DNA from: Loktanella sp. 3ANDIMAR09 | Lineage (GTDB): Bacteria > Pseudomonadota > Alphaproteobacteria > Rhodobacterales > Rhodobacteraceae | Direction of reading: 5' to 3' | Assembly: GCF_001420005.1 (NCBI RefSeq) | Contig: NZ_LJAK01000009.1 | Location: 79,340-143,339 of the forward strand | Length of the DNA stretch: 64,000 nucleotides | Part shown: one piece after another, positions 36,696-46,862 of the stretch | Numbering within the stretch: position 1 is the stretch's first letter | Layout: each line of letters begins with the position of its first letter | Made by a program: the position numbers and the translations under genes | The notes under the pieces: model-generated | What the model was told of the DNA's origin: nothing | What the model saw: only the letters and a program-made list of their open reading frames with translations | Database searches by the model: none

Positions 36696-38904
36696 TGATT
36701 GTCACACGGACGCCATGGAAGGCCGCGATACAGCGCCAATGACACAGGCTGATTTCCTTACCTCCCCGCTTCCCGACCCTGTCACGCTCGACATCGACCT
36801 GACCGGCCCCGACCGCTTTGTGAACCGCGAATTGTCGTGGATCGGTTTCAACATGCGCGTGCTCGAAGAGGCGGAAAACCCCCGCGTGCCCCTGCTGGAA
36901 CGGCTACGGTTCCTGTCGATCTCGGCCACGAACCTGGATGAATTCTATACCGTGCGTGTCGCGGGCCTGCGCGAACTGGCACAGGCGGGCAACACTGCGC
37001 CCGGCATGGACGGGCTGACACCCGCAGAGCAACTGGCGCTGATCGATTCCGCGGCGCGCGACCTGATGGCACGCCAACAGGCCATTCTGGACACGTTGAC
37101 CACCGAAATGGCAGCTGCGGGTATCGCCCTGCTGACTGCGGATGACCTGTCCAAGGCCGACATCGCCTTTCTCGAGGATTTCTTTCTCGATCAGGTGTTC
37201 CCCGTGCTGTCGCCACTGGCGATTGACCCTGCCCACCCGTTCCCGTTTCTGCCGAACGAAGGTTTCGCACTGGCGCTGCAACTGGAACGCAAGAGCGACA
37301 AACGGTCGTTGCGGGCCTTGTTGCCGGTGCCCGCACAGATCGCCCGATTCGTGCGCCTGCCGGGTGACGGCCATCGTTTCATCCCGCTTGAGGAATTGCT
37401 GCTGCAATTCGTGGGGCGGCTCTATCCGGGCTATGGCATCAAGGGGCATTGCGCCTTCAAGGTGCTGCGCGACAGCGACCTCGAACTCGAAGAAGAGGCA
37501 GAGGATCTGGTCCGCGAATTCGAAACAGCCCTGAAACGCCGCCGGCGTGGCGAGGTCGTGCGGCTCAAGATATCGGCAAACGCCCCAACGGGCCTGCGAG
37601 ACCTGATCATGGACGCCCTGCCCGTGACCGAGGCCGAAATCGTCGCCGTCGACGGTCTGATCGGCATCGCCGACCTGTCGGAACTGGTGCTGGACGACCG
37701 CCCGGATCTGTTGTGGCCGCCGTTTTCACCCCGTGTCCCCGAACGGGTGCAGGACCACGAGGGGGACATGTTTTCCGCCATCCGGCAAAAGGACATGCTG
37801 CTGCACCACCCCTATGAGACGTTCGACATGGTGGTGCGTTTCCTGGCACAGGCCGCACGCGACCCCAATGTGGTGGCGATCAAACAGACGCTTTACCGGA
37901 CCTCGAAACGGTCCCCCATCGTCGAGGCCCTGTGCGAGGCCGCCGAGGACGGCAAATCCGTTACGGCACTGGTCGAACTCAAGGCCCGTTTCGACGAGGC
38001 CGCCAACATCCGCCAGTCACGCAGGCTGGAACGGTCGGGCGCACACGTCGTCTATGGTTTCCTGAACCTGAAAACCCACGCCAAGATCAGCACCGTCGTC
38101 CGGCGCGAAGGCGACCGTCTGGTGACCTATACACATTTCGGCACGGGCAACTATCATCCGATCACCGCCAAGATTTACACCGACGTGTCCCTGTTTACCT
38201 GTGACGCCAAACTGGGGCGCGATGCGAACAAGGTCTTCAACTACCTGTCAGGCTACGCCCAGCCCGAAGCGCTGGAAAACCTGTCCATCGCGCCGATCGA
38301 CCTCAAATCCACGATCCTCACCCGCATCTCCGAGGAAATCGGCTATGCCAAGGCCGGCAAACCCGCGGTGATCTGGGCCAAGATGAACAGCTTGATCGAA
38401 ACCGACGTGATCGACGCCCTCTATGAGGCTTCGCAGGCGGGGGTCAGGATCAATCTGGTGGTGCGCGGGATCTGCGGTCTGCGGCCCGGCGTCGCCGGGC
38501 TGTCGGAAAACATCCGCGTCAAATCGGTTGTGGGACGCTATCTGGAACATTCGCGCATCGTCTGTTTCGGCGGGGGTCAGGGCCTGCCCAACAAAAAGGC
38601 GCGGGTCTACATCAGCTCTGCCGACTGGATGAGCAGGAACCTCAACCGCCGGGTCGAGACGCTGGTCGAGATCACCAACAACACGGTCAAGGCGCAGATC
38701 GTCAGTCAGATCATGGCCGCCAATCTGGCCGATGTCGCACAAAGCTGGATCATGCAGCCTGATGGCAGTTTCGCGCGGGCCACCGTGGCCGATGGTGAAT
38801 TCGCGTTCAACTGCCACCGGTTTTTCATGGAAAATCCGTCGCTCTCTGGGCGCGGGTCTGCGGGTGCGTCCGATGTGCCGCAGTTGACCCACGACGACGA
38901 CTGA
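36688..38904 (+). CDS. ppk1: Polyphosphate kinase 1
   Basis: This 738-residue enzyme makes polyphosphate from ATP. Recognisable regions are [20 protein letters not shown] near the start, [40 protein letters not shown], the catalytic His site [20 protein letters not shown]...HFGTGNYHP, and the second PLD-like site near [12 protein letters not shown]. The ATG at 36688 overlaps the hda stop by eight bases. The next gene degrades polyphosphate, forming a synthesis-degradation pair. Confidence 0.95.
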   Translation: MADDCHTDAMEGRDTAPMTQADFLTSPLPDPVTLDIDLTGPDRFVNRELSWIGFNMRVLEEAENPRVPLLERLRFLSISATNLDEFYTVRVAGLRELAQAGNTAPGMDGLTPAEQLALIDSAARDLMARQQAILDTLTTEMAAAGIALLTADDLSKADIAFLEDFFLDQVFPVLSPLAIDPAHPFPFLPNEGFALALQLERKSDKRSLRALLPVPAQIARFVRLPGDGHRFIPLEELLLQFVGRLYPGYGIKGHCAFKVLRDSDLELEEEAEDLVREFETALKRRRRGEVVRLKISANAPTGLRDLIMDALPVTEAEIVAVDGLIGIADLSELVLDDRPDLLWPPFSPRVPERVQDHEGDMFSAIRQKDMLLHHPYETFDMVVRFLAQAARDPNVVAIKQTLYRTSKRSPIVEALCEAAEDGKSVTALVELKARFDEAANIRQSRRLERSGAHVVYGFLNLKTHAKISTVVRREGDRLVTYTHFGTGNYHPITAKIYTDVSLFTCDAKLGRDANKVFNYLSGYAQPEALENLSIAPIDLKSTILTRISEEIGYAKAGKPAVIWAKMNSLIETDVIDALYEASQAGVRINLVVRGICGLRPGVAGLSENIRVKSVVGRYLEHSRIVCFGGGQGLPNKKARVYISSADWMSRNLNRRVETLVEITNNTVKAQIVSQIMAANLADVAQSWIMQPDGSFARATVADGEFAFNCHRFFMENPSLSGRGSAGASDVPQLTHDDD

Positions 38905-38979
38905 CCCGGTCGGGTCAGGCGTTGACAGCGGCCCTGCATATCCCGATTGATGGGGTCCGACCAACGGGGATGCGGACCA

Positions 38980-40566
38980 ATGACCGACACCGAAACCGAG
39001 GCCACGATCGACTGGGGCCCGTTTGGCCGTCCACTCTTTGACGGTGCATCGGCACAGAACCTCAAACGGGTCGGTGTCGTCGATGTGGGCTCCAACTCGG
39101 TTCGTCTTGTGGTGTTTGACGGGGCCGCACGCAGTCCCGCCTATTTCTACAACGAAAAAATCATGTGTGCGCTGGGTGCGGGCCTGTCGGAAACAGGGCA
39201 CCTGAACCCCGAGGGCCGGGTGCGCGCCCTGTCCGCCATCCGCCGCTTTGCTGCATTGGCACAGGGGATGGGCTGCGGCCCGCTGACCGCCGTCGCCACC
39301 GCCGCCATGCGCGAGGCCAGCGACGGTGCCGAATTCCGCGCCGAGGTCGAACGCGAAACCGGTGTGAAACTCTGGGTCATTTCCGGCGAAGAAGAGGCCC
39401 GCCTGTCCGCGCAGGGTGTACTTCTGGGATGGCCGGGCAGCTATGGTCTGGTCTGCGACATCGGCGGGTCCAGCATGGAACTGGCCGATCTGGCGGATGG
39501 CCGCGTTGGCCGCCGTGTGACCTCGCCCTTGGGTCCGTTGAAACTGCGCGAGATCAAGGGCGGCACCAAGGCGGTCAAGGCCTACATCAAGACGGTCGTG
39601 GCCGACCTGCACGACCAGATGGACAACCAGACAGGCATGCGCCTGTTTCTGGTCGGTGGCAGCTGGCGCGCCATCGCCCGCGTGGACATGGAACGGCGCG
39701 GCTATCCGCTGACCGTTCTGCACGAATACCGCATGACCGCACGCCGCATCGGGGCGACCGCGGATTATATCAAGGCATCCGACCTGCAGGATCTGCGCGC
39801 CCGTTGCGGCATATCCGACAGCCGCATGTCGCTGGTCCCGCTGGCGGTGCTGGTGCTCAAGGAACTGGTGCGCGTGTTCAAACCCAAGGATGTGGCGATT
39901 TCGTCCTACGGGATCCGCGAAGGCATGTTGTTCGAACAAATGCCCCGCGAATTGCGCGAACGCGATCCCCTGATCGAGGCCTGCCGCTTTGCCGAGGCCA
40001 AGGATGCCCGCCTGCCCGGCTTTGGCCGGTTGCTGTATGATTTCATCAAACCGCTGTTTCCCCGCGCCAACTGGCAGCGTCTGCGCATTATCAAGGCGGC
40101 CTGCCTGCTGCACGATGTCAGCTGGCGCGCGCATCCCGACTATCGCGGCGAGATCACGTTTGACAACGCGACCCGCGCCAATCTGGGCGGATTGAAACAC
40201 TATGAACGGGTGCTGCTGGGGCTGGCCCTGATGAAACGCTATTCCGGCAAGACGCCGGACAGCCGTTTCGACGACCTCTTTGCGCTGCTCAATCCCGACC
40301 AGATGCGCGAGGCGGATATCATCGGCCGCGCCATGCGGTTCGGTGCGATGCTCTGGCTGGACGGAAACCGCCAGCCCGGCACGTTCAAGTGGAGCCCAAA
40401 GAACAAGGAACTGAAACTGACGCTGGACGAGGACGCGCGGCCCCTGTTCGGCGAGGTCGCAGAGTCACGCCTGAACGCATTGGCACAGGCGATGGACGCG
40501 ACCCTGACGGTGCGGTTCAAGCGTCACAGCTCGACGTCACCCAACGCGCCCTCTGGCGGCACATAG
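38980..40566 (+). CDS. ppx: Exopolyphosphatase (Ppx/GppA family)
   Basis: This 528-residue protein hydrolyses polyphosphate or pppGpp. Actin-like motifs are VVDVGSNSVRLVVFDG, ISGEEEARLSAQGVLLG and CDIGGSSMELADL; an HD-like C-terminal domain contains ACLLHDVSWRAHP. The N-terminal 27 residues are an extra, unconserved extension. The ATG at 38980 was chosen over 38947. It lies 75 bases after ppk1. Its last 43 bases overlap the 3' end of the convergent secreted-protein gene. Confidence 0.92.
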   Translation: MTDTETEATIDWGPFGRPLFDGASAQNLKRVGVVDVGSNSVRLVVFDGAARSPAYFYNEKIMCALGAGLSETGHLNPEGRVRALSAIRRFAALAQGMGCGPLTAVATAAMREASDGAEFRAEVERETGVKLWVISGEEEARLSAQGVLLGWPGSYGLVCDIGGSSMELADLADGRVGRRVTSPLGPLKLREIKGGTKAVKAYIKTVVADLHDQMDNQTGMRLFLVGGSWRAIARVDMERRGYPLTVLHEYRMTARRIGATADYIKASDLQDLRARCGISDSRMSLVPLAVLVLKELVRVFKPKDVAISSYGIREGMLFEQMPRELRERDPLIEACRFAEAKDARLPGFGRLLYDFIKPLFPRANWQRLRIIKAACLLHDVSWRAHPDYRGEITFDNATRANLGGLKHYERVLLGLALMKRYSGKTPDSRFDDLFALLNPDQMREADIIGRAMRFGAMLWLDGNRQPGTFKWSPKNKELKLTLDEDARPLFGEVAESRLNALAQAMDATLTVRFKRHSSTSPNAPSGGT

Positions 40567-40901
40567 GCGGGCGCATCAGGGGCGCGCCGAATGATGATAT
40601 CGCCATTCGGCAGGATTTCGGGGTTTTCATAGTTACCGATATCGTCGATCCGGGACATGATCTCGGCCAGCGCCGGGCCCATTTCCTCGCGCAGCATCTG
40701 CAACGCGGGGCCCACGTTATTGGCCAGATCCTGCAATTCGCGGATCGCGGGGTCCGCCTCGCGCAGCAGACCGCGCAGGAACAGCTTGGCCCCCTCCTCG
40801 ATCAGATCGCGCCCGCCGGTATCGGCCTCCGCCTCCGCCTCTTGGGCGTTGGCAGGCAGGGCGGACAGGGTCAATGCAGCGGCGAGGATGAGATGTTTCA
40901 T
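40524..40901 (-). CDS. Small secreted conserved protein
   Basis: This 125-residue protein has a signal peptide (MKHLILAAALTLSALPANAQ), then an acidic helical region (EGAKLFLRGLLREADPAIRE, MLREEMGPALAEIMSRIDDI) and the tail LPNGDIIIRRAPDA. Orthologues in related bacteria have been labelled 'AAA+ family ATPase', but no P-loop is present and that name appears wrong. Function is unknown. The 3' end overlaps ppx by 43 bases on the opposite strand. Confidence 0.8.
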   Translation of the reverse strand: MKHLILAAALTLSALPANAQEAEAEADTGGRDLIEEGAKLFLRGLLREADPAIRELQDLANNVGPALQMLREEMGPALAEIMSRIDDIGNYENPEILPNGDIIIRRAPDAPAYVPPEGALGDVEL

Positions 40902-40935
40902 ATCCCAGACATGGGGGCGGCCGCGCGATTTTCAA

Positions 40936-41937
40936 TCACATGGTCAGATCCAGCGTGACCGGAAAATGGTCCGAGGCCAGCAACAATGCCTCGCGCAGCG
41001 GGGCATCCGCAAACACCTCGGGATCATCAAAGGGGTGCCAGATTCGCCACGCAGGCCCTGCGGAACGCAAGGCCGGGCTGACCATGATGTAATCCAGAAG
41101 CGCCGACAGATAGGGGCCATCGTTCGCTTTGAACCGAGCCGTCGCAGGCCGCGCAGCGGTCGGACCACCCAGCGCCAGTTGCGCATGTGGGTCATACAGC
41201 GGCATTCCGCTGCCCTGCGTCCCCAGCACGATTTCCACGCCGGATTGCCCGAATGCGGCCTCGAAAGCGTCCAGCCCCGGCCCGTCGTTGAAATCGCCCA
41301 GCACCACCAGCCGGGCCGCGGGATCGTCGCGCAACATCTGGTCTACCCTTCGGCGCAGCCACAGGCATTGCGACAGTTGCTTGCGCCGGTTGGCAACCCC
41401 GACACGGGCCCGTTCGACCGCCGTCTCGCCGTGGGCTGCCTTGGATTTGGCATGCACACCGATCAGCGACAGGGGCGTGCCGTCCTTTGGCGTATAGACC
41501 AGTTCCAGCGGCGGCTTTGACCAGACGGCATCAATGTCATCGCCGTTCAGCGTGACGGACAGGGATTGATCAAACCGGGGGGCCGCATCGCTGGACAGCG
41601 GGCGGTGAACAGCACGACCGCAGTCAGGATCGAACAGCAGCGCGATTTCCTGCCGTGTGTCATTGGCGAAACCGATCAGGGCCGCGCGTTGCCGCAACCC
41701 GTAGTGGTCCGCGAAATGCCGCAGAGCCGCCGCACCATTGCGACGCGACGACGTATCGGGGGCTTCGATTACCATGATGGCGTCGGCGTTCATCGTCTTC
41801 AGGACATGGGCAATCGCATCGGCCTGATCGCGGCGGGTCACATCCCAGCGTTTCGACCAGCCGTCATCGCGCACCAGCGCGCCTGCATCGTCGAACAGCG
41901 CATCGAACCAGGCAATGTTCCATGTCGCCAGCCGCAT
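40936..41937 (-). CDS. Endonuclease/exonuclease/phosphatase-family protein
   Basis: This 333-residue protein starts at ATG 41937 (MRLATWNIAWFDALFDD). Characteristic metal-site regions are TWNIAW, VIEAPD, VHAKSKAA, LGDFNDGPGLDAF and the final SDHFPVTL, as in DNase I/ExoIII-like phosphoesterases. It has no signal peptide, so it is probably cytoplasmic. Its ATG overlaps the upstream DjlA-like stop as TGATG. The substrate (DNA or phospholipid) is not known. Confidence 0.88.
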   Translation of the reverse strand: MRLATWNIAWFDALFDDAGALVRDDGWSKRWDVTRRDQADAIAHVLKTMNADAIMVIEAPDTSSRRNGAAALRHFADHYGLRQRAALIGFANDTRQEIALLFDPDCGRAVHRPLSSDAAPRFDQSLSVTLNGDDIDAVWSKPPLELVYTPKDGTPLSLIGVHAKSKAAHGETAVERARVGVANRRKQLSQCLWLRRRVDQMLRDDPAARLVVLGDFNDGPGLDAFEAAFGQSGVEIVLGTQGSGMPLYDPHAQLALGGPTAARPATARFKANDGPYLSALLDYIMVSPALRSAGPAWRIWHPFDDPEVFADAPLREALLLASDHFPVTLDLTM

Positions 41938-42617
41938 CACGCGGTCCCGGCGTTGATCTGCTCCCATGCGCGGTTGATCGCGATCAGGCGTTTTTCGGCC
42001 AGTCGCACCGCCTCTTCGGGTACGCCGCGTGCCAACATCCGATCCGGGTGTGTCTCGCGCACCTGCGCACGCCAGGCGGCACGTACCTCTTCGATCGGCG
42101 CATCGGGCGAAACACCCAACACATCATAGGCGTCGCGGTCCGCGTCGGCCACGAACTGCGCCCTGATCCGCGCAAACCGGCGATCGTCGAACCCGAATAT
42201 CTCGGCCACGCGCGCCAGAAACGCATCCTCGGCAGGGTGATAGTCACCATCGGCCATGGCGATGTGAAACAGACCCTCCATCAGGTCCGACAGCGGGCCC
42301 TCGGCCCCGCGAAACATCGACGCGATCTTGGTGGCATAGGCCTCGAAGCCTGCGACATCGGTGCGCGCCATGTTGAACAATCGCGCGGCATGCGCCTCTT
42401 CTGAGGCGGGGATGTGGAACACCTCGCGAAAGGCAGCGACCTCGTTGCGGGTCACCTGCCCGTCGGCCTTGGCCATTTTGGCCCCCAGCGCGATCACGGC
42501 GATGGTAAAGGCCACGGACCTGTCAGGCGGCGTGCGCAACAGATCGAACACCGTCGCCAGCCCCTCGCCCGCGCGCAGGGCCGCCAATGCGTCAGAGATT
42601 CGGGACCAGAGCGACAT
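41937..42617 (-). CDS. DjlA-like co-chaperone: TerB domain plus J-domain
   Basis: This 226-residue protein has an N-terminal helical TerB-like domain (ALGAKMAKADGQVTRNEVAA, FHIAMADGDYHPAEDAFL) and a C-terminal J-domain (DAYDVLGVSPDAPIEEVRAA, THPDRML with the HPD motif). It would stimulate DnaK. Unlike enteric DjlA it lacks a clear N-terminal membrane helix. It is ten bases downstream of the GNAT gene in a minus-strand operon. Confidence 0.88.
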   Translation of the reverse strand: MSLWSRISDALAALRAGEGLATVFDLLRTPPDRSVAFTIAVIALGAKMAKADGQVTRNEVAAFREVFHIPASEEAHAARLFNMARTDVAGFEAYATKIASMFRGAEGPLSDLMEGLFHIAMADGDYHPAEDAFLARVAEIFGFDDRRFARIRAQFVADADRDAYDVLGVSPDAPIEEVRAAWRAQVRETHPDRMLARGVPEEAVRLAEKRLIAINRAWEQINAGTA

Positions 42618-42627
42618 GTCTCGATGT

Positions 42628-43098
42628 CTACAACATCTTGGTCAAAAGAATAAGGTCGATCCAGCGATCGAATTTGCGGCCCACCTGCGGAAGGGTTGCG
42701 ATTTTCACAAACCCCAATTTTTCGTGAAAGGCCACGCCTGCGGGATTTTCGGCGCTGCACCCGGCCCACAGGGTATGAATGCCCGCGCCGCGTGCGTCTG
42801 CGCACAGCGCATCCATCAGTAATCGCCCCAGCCCCGCACCCCGCGCGGCGGGTGCCAGATGGACCGTGTGTTCCGCCGTATGACGATACCCGTCACCCCC
42901 GCGAAACGGGCCATAGGTGGCAAAACCTGCGACCACCCCACCGGTTTCGGCCACCAGCACGGGGCGCGTGGCGATCAGGTCAACGATGGCCTGCGGCGTC
43001 TTTTCGATCGCGGTAAAGGTGATGCCGGTCTCGCGGATGATCGGGTTCCAGATCGCGCAGATCGCCGCGGCATCGGCGCGGGTCGCTGCCCGGATCAT
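42628..43098 (-). CDS. GNAT N-acetyltransferase (phosphinothricin acetyltransferase-like)
   Basis: This 156-residue cytoplasmic acetyltransferase has the acetyl-CoA loop in VHLAPAARGAGLGRLLMDAL and PAT-like features [28 protein letters not shown] and VAGFATYGPFRGG. Similar enzymes acetylate methionine sulfone/sulfoximine or phosphinothricin. Its ATG overlaps the VOC gene stop by four bases. Substrate unassigned. Confidence 0.85.
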   Translation of the reverse strand: MIRAATRADAAAICAIWNPIIRETGITFTAIEKTPQAIVDLIATRPVLVAETGGVVAGFATYGPFRGGDGYRHTAEHTVHLAPAARGAGLGRLLMDALCADARGAGIHTLWAGCSAENPAGVAFHEKLGFVKIATLPQVGRKFDRWIDLILLTKML

Positions 43099-43700
43099 CC
43101 CAGCGTCCGGACCCCGTCCGGCGTGCGGATCGTGGCACGAAACCGTGGCGCACCATTGGCATAGATCACCCGTGGGTCATCGAGGGCCAGATCGCGGCCC
43201 AGTGCCTCGGCCTGGGGGTGGTGCACTTCCCAGCCGATCAGGGTGCAGCCCCGGTCGGTCAGAGTCTCTGTGGGATGCGGCACCCCGTCGCCCCAGCAGA
43301 TCAGCGTGGGACAGGCCCCCTGCAGGGGCAGGCTGCCGTCATCGGGCACGGTGATGTCCCACCGCAACGCGTCGCGTTCCAGCGGCACGATTGCACCGAC
43401 ATCCGCCGGCGCATCCGCAACAGCAGCGTTCAGATCGTCCGTCCTGCAAATCCAGTTCGCACAGCGCGGCGGCCCGGCGAATGCGTCCAGCGCGAACCAC
43501 GCAGGGCGTGTGCGCTGCGCGCCCGGGTCCAGCGAAATCACCTCCAGATAGGTGTCGCCCAGTGCCAGCAGCGTGTTGTGCGTGCCAAAGGCCGCGTGTT
43601 TGCCGCCCGGCTGCAACGGCACGCCCAGCGTCTTTTCCACCCATGCCGTGCCTGCGTCGAGGTCGGTACAGGCAATCGCGATATGGTCGAGGGTGAGCAT
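43095..43700 (-). CDS. VOC-superfamily (glyoxalase-like) protein
   Basis: This 201-residue protein begins [20 protein letters not shown], with the metal-type His and the beta-alpha-beta module of the glyoxalase/bleomycin-resistance fold. [10 protein letters not shown] provides the paired Glu. The whole sequence resembles the Glyoxalase_3-type family of unknown reaction. It starts one base after the methylmalonyl-CoA mutase stop. It is not the classical methylmalonyl-CoA epimerase, which is shorter, but a related role cannot be excluded. Confidence 0.82.
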   Translation of the reverse strand: MLTLDHIAIACTDLDAGTAWVEKTLGVPLQPGGKHAAFGTHNTLLALGDTYLEVISLDPGAQRTRPAWFALDAFAGPPRCANWICRTDDLNAAVADAPADVGAIVPLERDALRWDITVPDDGSLPLQGACPTLICWGDGVPHPTETLTDRGCTLIGWEVHHPQAEALGRDLALDDPRVIYANGAPRFRATIRTPDGVRTLG

Positions 43701-45827
43701 TCAGGTGCGCGTCTCGCGGATCAGTTTCAGAATGTCCTGTGCGGCGACAGGGATGTTCGTGCCGGGGCCAAAGATCGCCTTGACCCCCGCATCATACAGG
43801 AATTGGTAGTCCTGCTGCGGGATCACGCCACCGCAGATCACAAGGATATCACCCGCGCCCGCGGCCTCCAGCGCCTTGATCAGCTTGGGGGCCAATGTCT
43901 TGTGACCTGCCGCCTGCGAACTGATGCCGATGACGTGCACATCGTTGTCGATGGCGTCCTGTGCGGCCTCCTCTGGTGTCTGGAACAACGGGCCTACGTC
44001 CACGTCAAACCCGATATCGGCGAATGCCGTCGCGATGACCTTGGCCCCACGGTCGTGCCCGTCCTGCCCCATCTTGACGACCAGCATCCGGGGGCGACGG
44101 CCCTCCTCACTGGCGAAATCCGCGATATCCTTCTGGATCGCGGCAAAGCCTGCATCGCCTTCGTAGGCGGCACCATAGACACCGGCCAGCGTCTTGACCT
44201 CGGCCCGGTGGCGGCCAAAGACATCCTCCATCGCGCTGCTGATCTCGCCCACGGTCGCCCGCTGGCGTGCGGCCTCGACCGCGGCCTCCAGCAGGTTGCC
44301 CCCCTCGCGCGCACGGCGGGTCAGTTCGGCCAATGCAGCGTCGCAGGCCGCCTGATCGCGCCCGTCGCGGGTGGCCTTCAGCCGGGCAATCTGGCTGTCG
44401 CGCACACCCGCGTTGTCGATGTCACGGATGTCGATCGGGTCTTCCTTGTCCTTGCGGTATTTGTTGACGCCAACGATGACCTCGGTGCCGCGGTCGATAT
44501 TGGCCTGCCGGGTGGCGGCGGTTTCCTCGATCCGCAGTTTCGGCATGCCGGATGCGACGGCCTTGGTCATGCCGCCCAATTCCTCGACCTCTTCCATCAG
44601 GGCCCAGGCGGCTTCTGCCAGATCATGCGTCAGCTTTTCGACGTAGTAGCTGCCCGCCAATGGGTCGACGACCTTGGTCACGCCGGTTTCCTCTTGCAGG
44701 ATCAGCTGCGTGTTCCGCGCGATGCGGGCCGCGAAATCGGACGGCAGGGCAATTGCCTCATCCAGCGCGTTGGTGTGCAACGACTGGGTGCCGCCCAAGA
44801 CCGCGCTCATCGCCTCGTAGGCGGTGCGCACCACGTTGTTGTAGGGGTCCTGTTCCTGCAAACTGACGCCCGAGGTCTGGCAATGGGTCCGTAACATGGA
44901 TGATTTGGGGTTCTTGGGCGCGAATTCTTCCATCACGCGGAACCACAACAGGCGCGCCGCGCGCAGCTTGGCCGCTTCCATGAAAAAATTCGTCCCGATG
45001 GCGAAAAAGAAACTAAGCCGTCCGGCAAAGTGATCGACATCCATGCCCGCCGCAATCGCCGCGCGGACGTATTCGCGCCCGTCCGCCAGCGTATAGGCCA
45101 GTTCCTGCACCAGGTTCGCGCCGGCCTCTTGCATGTGGTAGCCGGAAATCGAGATCGAGTTGAATTTCGGCATCTGGTCGGATGTGTACTGGATGATGTC
45201 CGAAATGATGCGCATCGACGGTTCCGGCGGATAGACATAGGTGTTGCGCACCATGAATTCCTTGAGGATGTCGTTCTGGATCGTGCCTGACAGCACGGAC
45301 CGGTCGTGGCCCTGTTCCTCACCCACCACGATGAAATTCGCGAGGATCGGAATGACCGCCCCGTTCATCGTCATGCTGACCGACACCTTGTCCAGCGGGA
45401 TGCCATCGAACAGGATCTTCATGTCCTCGACGCTGTCGATGGCGACACCGGCCTTGCCCACGTCGCCCTCTACCCGCGGGTGGTCACTGTCATAGCCGCG
45501 GTGGGTGGCCAGATCGAATGCCACCGACACGCCCTGCTGCCCTGCCGCCAGGGCCTGACGGTAGAACGCATTTGATTCTTCTGCCGTGGAAAATCCAGCG
45601 TATTGCCGGATCGTCCATGGCCTGCCCGCGTACATCGTGGCCTTGACCCCGCGCGTGTAGGGGGCCGCACCCGGAATGCCGCCCATATGCGGCAGATCGG
45701 CGGTATCCTCTGCGGTATACAGCGGTTTGACGGCGATCCCTTCGAGGGTGTGCCACGTCAGATCGTCCAGGGACCGCCCGCGCAGTTCCTTTTCGGCGAT
45801 CTTTTCCCATTCGGTTTTGTCAGACAT
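43701..45827 (-). CDS. mcmA: Methylmalonyl-CoA mutase
   Basis: This 708-residue B12 enzyme converts (R)-methylmalonyl-CoA to succinyl-CoA. The substrate barrel shows [40 protein letters not shown]; the cobalamin domain has the DxHxxG motif in [12 protein letters not shown], and a GG motif at [11 protein letters not shown]. Alpha and beta functions are in one polypeptide, as usual. GAGGAG precedes ATG 45827. It forms a locus with pccA and pccB, completing propionyl-CoA oxidation to the TCA cycle. Confidence 0.96.
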   Translation of the reverse strand: MSDKTEWEKIAEKELRGRSLDDLTWHTLEGIAVKPLYTAEDTADLPHMGGIPGAAPYTRGVKATMYAGRPWTIRQYAGFSTAEESNAFYRQALAAGQQGVSVAFDLATHRGYDSDHPRVEGDVGKAGVAIDSVEDMKILFDGIPLDKVSVSMTMNGAVIPILANFIVVGEEQGHDRSVLSGTIQNDILKEFMVRNTYVYPPEPSMRIISDIIQYTSDQMPKFNSISISGYHMQEAGANLVQELAYTLADGREYVRAAIAAGMDVDHFAGRLSFFFAIGTNFFMEAAKLRAARLLWFRVMEEFAPKNPKSSMLRTHCQTSGVSLQEQDPYNNVVRTAYEAMSAVLGGTQSLHTNALDEAIALPSDFAARIARNTQLILQEETGVTKVVDPLAGSYYVEKLTHDLAEAAWALMEEVEELGGMTKAVASGMPKLRIEETAATRQANIDRGTEVIVGVNKYRKDKEDPIDIRDIDNAGVRDSQIARLKATRDGRDQAACDAALAELTRRAREGGNLLEAAVEAARQRATVGEISSAMEDVFGRHRAEVKTLAGVYGAAYEGDAGFAAIQKDIADFASEEGRRPRMLVVKMGQDGHDRGAKVIATAFADIGFDVDVGPLFQTPEEAAQDAIDNDVHVIGISSQAAGHKTLAPKLIKALEAAGAGDILVICGGVIPQQDYQFLYDAGVKAIFGPGTNIPVAAQDILKLIRETRT

Positions 45828-45995
45828 GATGTGGCGCTCCTCTTCCTCTGGCACATTCATGCCGCGACGCGGCGCAAAGGTCAAAAAGCTTGCGCTATCA
45901 TCGTGCTATTATTTTTCGCCGCAGGGTAATTTTATTGCGCATGCGCAAAACGACGCGGGCATGGCATTGGCGCGCGGCACACCTATATTCAGGTC

Positions 45996-46484
45996 ATGAA
46001 CAAAAGACATTTCATCGCTGGCCTCGCGGCCATGACATTCTGGCCCGCCATGCTGCCGGCACAGACGGACACCACCGATGCCGTCGCCGCCTGGCTGGCC
46101 GATCCGGCAACCCCGCTGAATGCGGACCAGACCATGCTGTCCGATTTCCAGTGGATCGCGCGCCCCGTCGCGGTTTTCGCCGATTCCCCCAACGATCCCG
46201 CGTTCATCGAACAGATGGAACTGCTGGCATCGCGGGTTGATGAACTGGTCGAACGTGACGTCGTGGTCCTGTTCGACACCGACCCTGCTGCACGGTCTCC
46301 CATGCGGCTGCAACTGCGGCCGCGCGGTTTCATGATGGCGCTGCTGGGCAAGGACGGTCAGGTCAAACTGCGCAAACCCAGCCCGTGGGACGTGCGCGAA
46401 TTGTCACGGTCCATCGACAAGATGCCGGTGCGTCAGCGCGAAATCACCGAACGCCGCGCCGCAGGATCAGCGCCGGTCAACTGA
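45996..46484 (+). CDS. Secreted DUF4174-like protein
   Basis: This 162-residue protein has a signal peptide (MNKRHFIAGLAAMTFWPAML). The rest (FQWIARPVAVFADSPNDPAF, VVLFDTDPAARSP, FMMALLGKDGQVKLRKPSPW) matches the DUF4174 family, a predicted thioredoxin-like fold without the CxxC. It is the only plus-strand gene in the mcm-pcc locus. Function is unknown. Its end overlaps the next convergent gene by 18 bases. Confidence 0.8.
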   Translation: MNKRHFIAGLAAMTFWPAMLPAQTDTTDAVAAWLADPATPLNADQTMLSDFQWIARPVAVFADSPNDPAFIEQMELLASRVDELVERDVVVLFDTDPAARSPMRLQLRPRGFMMALLGKDGQVKLRKPSPWDVRELSRSIDKMPVRQREITERRAAGSAPVN

Positions 46485-46862
46485 TTGCGGCATGGCCCGC
46501 GCCGCACCGCGGATCGCGATCCACCCCAGGGTCATCAGGATCACCAGCACCAGAACCAGGACGAACACCGGATCAATCGCCACGCTGACCAGCACCCGCC
46601 CCACGACAAACAGCGCAAGGTAGACGGCCAGCCCGCCAAAGGTGAATGTCCGCACCGGTTCCAGCAGGACCCCGGCCGCACGCACGACCCCCCAGAACAC
46701 GATCACGCAGATCATCGGCACCGTCACGACCGAGCGCGGAAGCTCGGTCGCGTAGCTGATTTCAGTATCCTGCACCATGATGTTGAGCAGGCCAAAACCC
46801 GCAATCACGGCGATCACGCAGGCGGCCAGCCAGATCAGCAAGAGTTGCCAGGTCTGTGTCAC
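46467..46862 (-). CDS. Small hydrophobic membrane protein of unknown function
   Basis: This 131-residue protein has four hydrophobic helices (LLLIWLAACVIAVIAGFGLL; VVTVPMICVIVFWGVVRAAG; FTFGGLAVYLALFVVGRVL; FVLVLVLVILMTLGWIAI). It starts at a GTG whose GTGA overlaps the pccA stop, so it is coupled to pccA. No domain was recognised. Presence directly behind pccA is seen in related genomes from memory. Confidence 0.75.
   Translation of the reverse strand: MTQTWQLLLIWLAACVIAVIAGFGLLNIMVQDTEISYATELPRSVVTVPMICVIVFWGVVRAAGVLLEPVRTFTFGGLAVYLALFVVGRVLVSVAIDPVFVLVLVLVILMTLGWIAIRGAARAMPQSVDRR

Noticed and set aside
38248..40200. 650-codon minus-strand frame opposite ppk1 and ppx
   Set aside because: Both plus-strand genes have complete family motifs, and the frame crosses two genes and their gap.
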